Assembly (NCBI GenBank): GCA_922989275.2
Contig: OV277858.1
Coordinates: 12,919,027-12,983,026, forward strand
Reading direction: 5' to 3'
From: Gari tellinella
Taxonomy: Eukaryota; Mollusca; Bivalvia; Cardiida; Psammobiidae
Length of the DNA stretch: 64,000 nt
This document shows, piece by piece, positions 59,866 to 64,000 of this stretch. Each line of letters begins with the position of its first letter. Within the stretch, counting starts at the first letter, position 1. The translations under genes were made by a program, and so were the position numbers. A model generated the notes under the pieces. That model saw only the letters and a list, made by a program, of their open reading frames with translations, had not been told where the DNA came from and searched no databases.

Positions 59866-60609
59866 AAAACCGAGCAGACGGGCAGATTACAGTTTGAACA
59901 CGACAAGTGTGATCTTGACAAATACACTGTAAATTTTGAATGTGTTAATAGATGATAAGCTAGCTCAGATGATGATGTTCATTGCGGGTCAGATTTTTAC
60001 ATGAATATTCAGTAAGAGAAGGTTTAGAAAACAACAAGTCTTGTAATACTTCTGTAGACAATATATTGAAACAAGCAACAGATGACAACCACGATGGCAT
60101 TGAATATCACTTTTGCAAATTAACATGATGATATTCACCCATAATAAATACATTGTCCCATATAGTTTTGAAGACAAATTAACTTGATAAGTCACAACAT
60201 TAACCCAGATGACCCCCACTCCAGGGTACTGGTAATTTGTTTTTTAATAAACTTTGATACAAGTATATCAACATCAGATTTTCTATTAACGTGCAGAGGT
60301 GGGTGTATTGTCAACGACAGAGGACTCCCTTCCAGGTAACTGGCTAGCTGCCCACATGACAATTTCTAACACACGATCTCCACATTTTTAATCATGTGGG
60401 TCTCTGCGAGACCCGATTCTTTCCCTATTATAGCCACTTTATTATTCTAAACAAGTCCATAAATTTTTTTGTCAAATATGCACCAACTACGGTACACTGT
60501 TTGAGATATTATCATTTTGTAAAATATCAACAATATAGTTATACTTGCTCTGAGAATATATTATCATGGGTGTTTCCATGAACTCTTATGTCCCCTTCTG
60601 AAACTTTTT
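59866..60609. other. No gene; small palindrome
   Basis: GGGTCTCTGCGAGACCC (60398-60414) is a perfect 17-nt palindrome with a 3-nt centre. Nothing else recognised. Confidence 0.4.
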
Positions 60610-60812
60610 GAGTCCATGACAATAACTGTTTAAGTATCAAGGATTGTAGTAAATAGTGTTGATACTAGACGAAACAGTAAAGTCTAGTTAACTAAGAAAT
60701 AGCCCATTTAAGATATTTAAAGCCCAAATTAGGTCAAGGTTAAATCAACGTTTGGTAGTATGAGTTGATTGGTATTGGTCCAACGCAACAACTGTAAGCA
60801 TTGTTGTCAGTC
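60610..60812 (+). repeat. TATGCC-type internal unit, solo fragment E3
   Basis: Carries ACTGTTTAAGTATCAAGGAT, GATACTAGACGAAACAGTAA and AAATTAGGTCAAGG in the E-element order but lacks both terminal repeats. Confidence 0.65.
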
Positions 60813-61343
60813 AAATTTAACAAAATGTACTTTTTGAGAACTTATTGCAAAATGTACGAAAAGTGCTATGTTCAAGTGCTCTTGAAAGGGGGAATTTAGG
60901 TTAGTATTGTGATTTATCAAGTATTGTGATCTTATCGTGCATTATACAATAGTAAATAATTGTCCTTTTCACTGATATGTCACACTTATTATATCCAAGT
61001 TATTGTTCAAGTTTGTTAGTTATGAAACAATCCTTGTAAAAGTGTCAAGCAGCATGCTCTTTGTGTTCCCCCCCCCCCCCCCCCCACACACACACCCTTC
61101 AGAAACATGTTTTGTTCACTGTAATTCTCTTTAATGTGTTGCTCTGGCTTCTGTTCTCAGTGTTTTCCTTTCATTGAAAAGCTTTGTTCTTGCTTTCACA
61201 TACTGCTGGGGTTTCCAAAAAGCTAACAGTGACTGTGGCTTGCACCTTTTCAGATATTCCATTATCTGGTCTTTGCCTTAAAAACAGAAAACGAACTTAC
61301 ATTTTACACAAAAGTTCTAAAAGAAATCAGACATTTAGCAACC
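60813..61343. other. No gene; poly-C run
   Basis: A run of about 17 C followed by (CA)n at 61069-61092. AT-rich, no domain-bearing frame. Confidence 0.45.
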
Positions 61344-61344
61344 A

Positions 61345-61569
61345 GGGGCCCGTTTCATAAAACTTCATACGACAAATGTTGTCATAAGTCAGATTATAAA
61401 ATGCTCAACTATTATCTATTTCTCCATCTAATGCTGTCTTGTGACATCGGTTTGGAGTCGTTTTTTAGTCACAAGGCTTGATTAGATGGAGAAATCAGAT
61501 ATTAAATGTATTTAAAGTTTAGACTTACAATCGTTTTTGTTGTTCGAAGTTTTCTGAAACGGGCTCCAG
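61345..61569. mobile_element. MITE with GGGCCCGTTTCAT ends
   Basis: The left end GGGGCCCGTTTCATAAAACT pairs with the right end AGTTTTCTGAAACGGGCTCC. An inner inverted repeat TTTCTCCATCTAAT / ATTAGATGGAGAAA plus CTTGTGAC / GTCACAAG makes the whole 225 bp foldable. No coding capacity. Confidence 0.8.
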
Positions 61570-61746
61570 GTATTTGTGACACATTGCATAAAATATGATA
61601 AATTTCACCATACAATACTATGTCCCATATGGGCCATCATGACTCTGGATTAATATCAAATTTTACAGCCAAAATGGTCACCTAGAGCCTATATCCCATC
61701 TGAGCATATAACAAATGGAAACAAGACTGCACGTTCAATAAACACT

Positions 61747-62355
61747 TATGCCCCCGGTGGCATCCTTGACAATATTAATATTCTAAATCTTTTCTAAGTC
61801 AAAATTAGGTCACGGTCAAGATCAAACTGAGTTTGGATATTCTTGGTGAGTTGGTAATAGTCCATGTCAATAACTGTATAAGTACAAAAGCATTGTACTA
61901 GGCAGTGTTGATGCTAGATGAAACGGAAAAATCTAGTTAACTGAGAAAGAGCCTATTTAAAATATTCTAAGTTCAAATTAAGTCAAGGTCACGGTCAAAA
62001 TCAAGGTTGGGTAATATGGGTGGATTGGTAGTGATCCAAGGTAATATCCGTATAAGTATCAACACATTGTAGTCAGTTGTGTTGATGCTAGATGAAATGG
62101 TAAAATCTAGTTTTCCAAGAAATAGCCTATCTAAATATTCTAAGTACAAATAAGGTCAAGGTCAATGTCAAAATCATGGTTTGTTGATATTGGTGGATAG
62201 GGAATGGTCCAAAGCAATAACTGTATAAGTGTCAAAGTATTTGAGTAAGCGGTGTTGATGCTAGACGAAACGGTAACATCTACTTAACCTTGTTACGGAC
62301 GCACACACGCATGGATGGACAATTACTATATGCCTCTGCATATGCCGGGGGCATA
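61747..62355 (+). mobile_element. TATGCC element E4, three internal units
   Basis: Left end TATGCCCCCGGTGGCATCC, right end GCCGGGGGCATA. Three units start at about 61798, 61968 and 62143. Collinear with E2. Confidence 0.8.
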
Positions 62356-63026
62356 AAAAGATCAACAAAAGGGTCCTGAAGAGCTCACCAGAGAAATGAG
62401 GGAGTATCACATGGTTGTTTTGGGAAGTTTTTTCTACCAATCAAGGACAAACAGCTACTTTATGACCTTTTCTTACTGATAAAAGCTTTGATGCAAATGA
62501 CTTCTACATTTCTTTACCGATTGACATCAAACTTTGCATATGCATTTAACATGAAGTGTAGATGTGCATGACATGATATTTTTCAAGAGAGTTGTTTTAA
62601 GATAGGTAAAGTTATGGCCACTGATGGGACTTGTACATTTTTGGATCAAAACCAATGCTACATTTCTTTACCAATTCATATAAAACATTGTATATGCATA
62701 ATTAAAAAAGAAGTGTTAATTTTCACGACCCAAATCTTCATTCCACTCTTCCAAAGAGTTACAGAGTTAAGGCCACTGGATGAGCTGGAAAACTAGACCA
62801 ATCAGAAATGGTGATTCAATCCCCCAGTAGGGTTTTGTCACAAGAGGTAAATGTTTCAGGATAAAATTGTTGTGTGCACTAAATGTGCTCTCTAACTATA
62901 ACAAAATGCAATAACTTCTAGCCTAATTTGGATAAAATATAACAACAAAGGGAAGTAATTCCAACAAGGGACACATTGACCCTAAATCGCTCGCCTGATA
63001 CACCATGTAAAACTTGACCTATAGTG
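62356..63026 (+). repeat. Degenerate bivalve-type repeat, no gene
   Basis: Two imperfect ~135-bp units share CTACATTTCTTTACC(G/A)ATT, AAA(C/A)(T/A)TTG(C/T)ATATGCAT and (A/G)GTTATGGCC(A). No reading frame with a domain. Confidence 0.5.
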
Positions 63027-63039
63027 ACCTAGATTATGT

Positions 63040-63321
63040 TTGTTTGTTTGTTTGTTTTGATTTTACGTCGCTTTCAACAGTATTTCAGTCATATCGCAAC
63101 GTCCAGCTAATCACAGGTGGAAGAAGACCCCAGAAGCCCTTTATGCACTGTAACAGGCACAAATCGGCAAGTGGGTAGAACCACCGACCTTCCGCAAGCC
63201 AGCTGGAAGGCTTCCCCACATGAAAAATCCGAACGATCCTACTGGGATTCGAACTCACAGCGGTGAGGAGCTTAGTGATGTAAGTCACAGTGACTATACC
63301 GCTAGGCAACGGAGGCCCCCC
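63040..63321 (-). mobile_element. tRNA-derived SINE, minus strand
   Basis: Inverted copy of the SINE at 57414: B box complement GGGATTCGAACTC, A box complement near 63300, tail complement (TTTG)n at 63040. Flanked by a perfect 13-bp duplication ACCTAGATTATGT (63027-63039, 63322-63334). The 74-codon frame here is a shadow. Confidence 0.92.
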
Positions 63322-63334
63322 ACCTAGATTATGT

Positions 63335-64000
63335 ATGACTAGACATGACCCACAATCAACAATAGAATGTTAACAAGATGTTTCTATGAGTTGACCTAGT
63401 AACCTAGTTTTTGATCAGACACTACCCTCATTTGATTTTGACCTTGATTTGATGTAGGCAAGCATCATTCAGATCTGAGTTAACACTGGTTTTGATTTGA
63501 CCTAGTGAACTAGTTTTGACCTGACATGACCCATATTATTAATTAGGCAAACATTCTATTTTTTTGCATTTAAAGCCATTGAGACTTGTAGCCTCTAGAG
63601 TGTTAACAAAGTTTTTCTATGATTTGACCTAGAGTAACCTAGTTTTTGACCAGACATGACCCACATTAACACTTGACCTGGATATCAATTGGGCAAACAT
63701 TCTTACCAAGTGTCATGAAGATCGGATAAGTTTTGTAGCCTCTAGGGTATGAGTAAGGTTTTCCAATTATTTGACCTAGTGACTGAGTGTTTGACCAGAT
63801 CTGACCCATGTTGGAAATTGACCTAGCTATAAATGAGGCAAACATTTTAAGTAAGTGTCATGGAGATTGGATGAGTTCTGTAGCCTCTAAAGTGTTAACA
63901 AGGTTTTCCTATGAATTGCCCTAGTGGCTAATGACCTGTTTTAGACCTGAACTGACCCGCATTCAAACTTGACATAGATATCAATTAGGCACACATTATA
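63335..64000 (+). repeat. Tandem ~150-bp TTGACCTAG repeat, runs off the window
   Basis: Four or more units share TTTGACCTAGTGACCTAG-type starts, CC(A/T)GACATGACCCA, AATTGGGCAAACATTCT, and GTAGCCTCTAGAGTGTTAAC. This repeat type is common in bivalve genomes (general knowledge). It supplies the target site of the SINE at 63040. Confidence 0.85.

Overview
The window looks like gene-poor, AT-rich nuclear DNA of a bivalve mollusc. That assignment is inferred from repeats. They include tandem blocks of the TTGACCTAGTGACCTAG type, elements ending in TATGCCCCCGG/CCGGGGGCATA with GGTCAAGGTCAA cores, a tRNA-derived SINE with a TGGCCTAGTGGT A box, and long tetranucleotide microsatellites. I see no bacterial-type operons, no rRNA or functional tRNA gene, and no intact host gene. 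Almost everything recognisable is a mobile element, a remnant of one, or a tandem repeat.

Layout. 1-780: a (CCAT)n/(CTAT)n tract that runs off the left edge. 781-20000: three copies of a long dispersed repeat (A 781-3385, B 15070-15984, C 16421-19892), each preceded at the same base by a tetranucleotide tract. Between them lie other dispersed repeats, a 699-bp ATCGGT-rich insertion (6490-7188) and a 169-bp fold-back (9892-10060). Copy C carries a 923-bp TTAA-flanked insertion. 20000-29000: weak candidate coding remnants, a shared repeat and inverted copies of earlier repeats. 28988: a piggyBac-like terminus. 30280-32120: two Penelope-like fragments head to head, one split by a repeat. 32700-37900: duplicated segments carrying a C2H2 zinc-finger pseudogene, one copy of which is broken by a 754-bp MITE with a 4-bp target duplication. 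38030-39000: two SINE-like copies. 39990-41830: a roughly 150-bp satellite with a hairpin in each unit, interrupted by an L2-like LINE tail. 41948-44410: a decayed L1/Tx1-like LINE, then a mariner remnant.

The centrepiece is 46012-56235, a segment bounded by 34-bp terminal inverted repeats and flanked by (TA)n. On the minus strand it holds an unrecognised, apparently spliced, acidic gene. A complete 6,069-bp Ty3/gypsy retrotransposon (48671-54739) sits inside what appears to be intron 1 of that gene. Its two 217-bp LTRs appear identical and it has a GATC target duplication. It encodes Gag with two zinc knuckles, then protease, reverse transcriptase, RNase H and integrase with an acidic tail. 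A textbook -1 frameshift signal (GGGAAAC, 7-nt spacer, 8-bp stem) joins Gag to Pol. Two further frame changes, at a 9-G run and between RNase H and integrase, are unexplained.

56240-64000: a tandem array, a 101-bp near-perfect palindrome, two SINE copies with perfect target duplications, four related TATGCC elements, a GGGCCCGTTTCAT MITE and bivalve-type tandem repeats. Repeated copies inside the window act as natural empty sites for three or four insertions, so their boundaries are known to the base.
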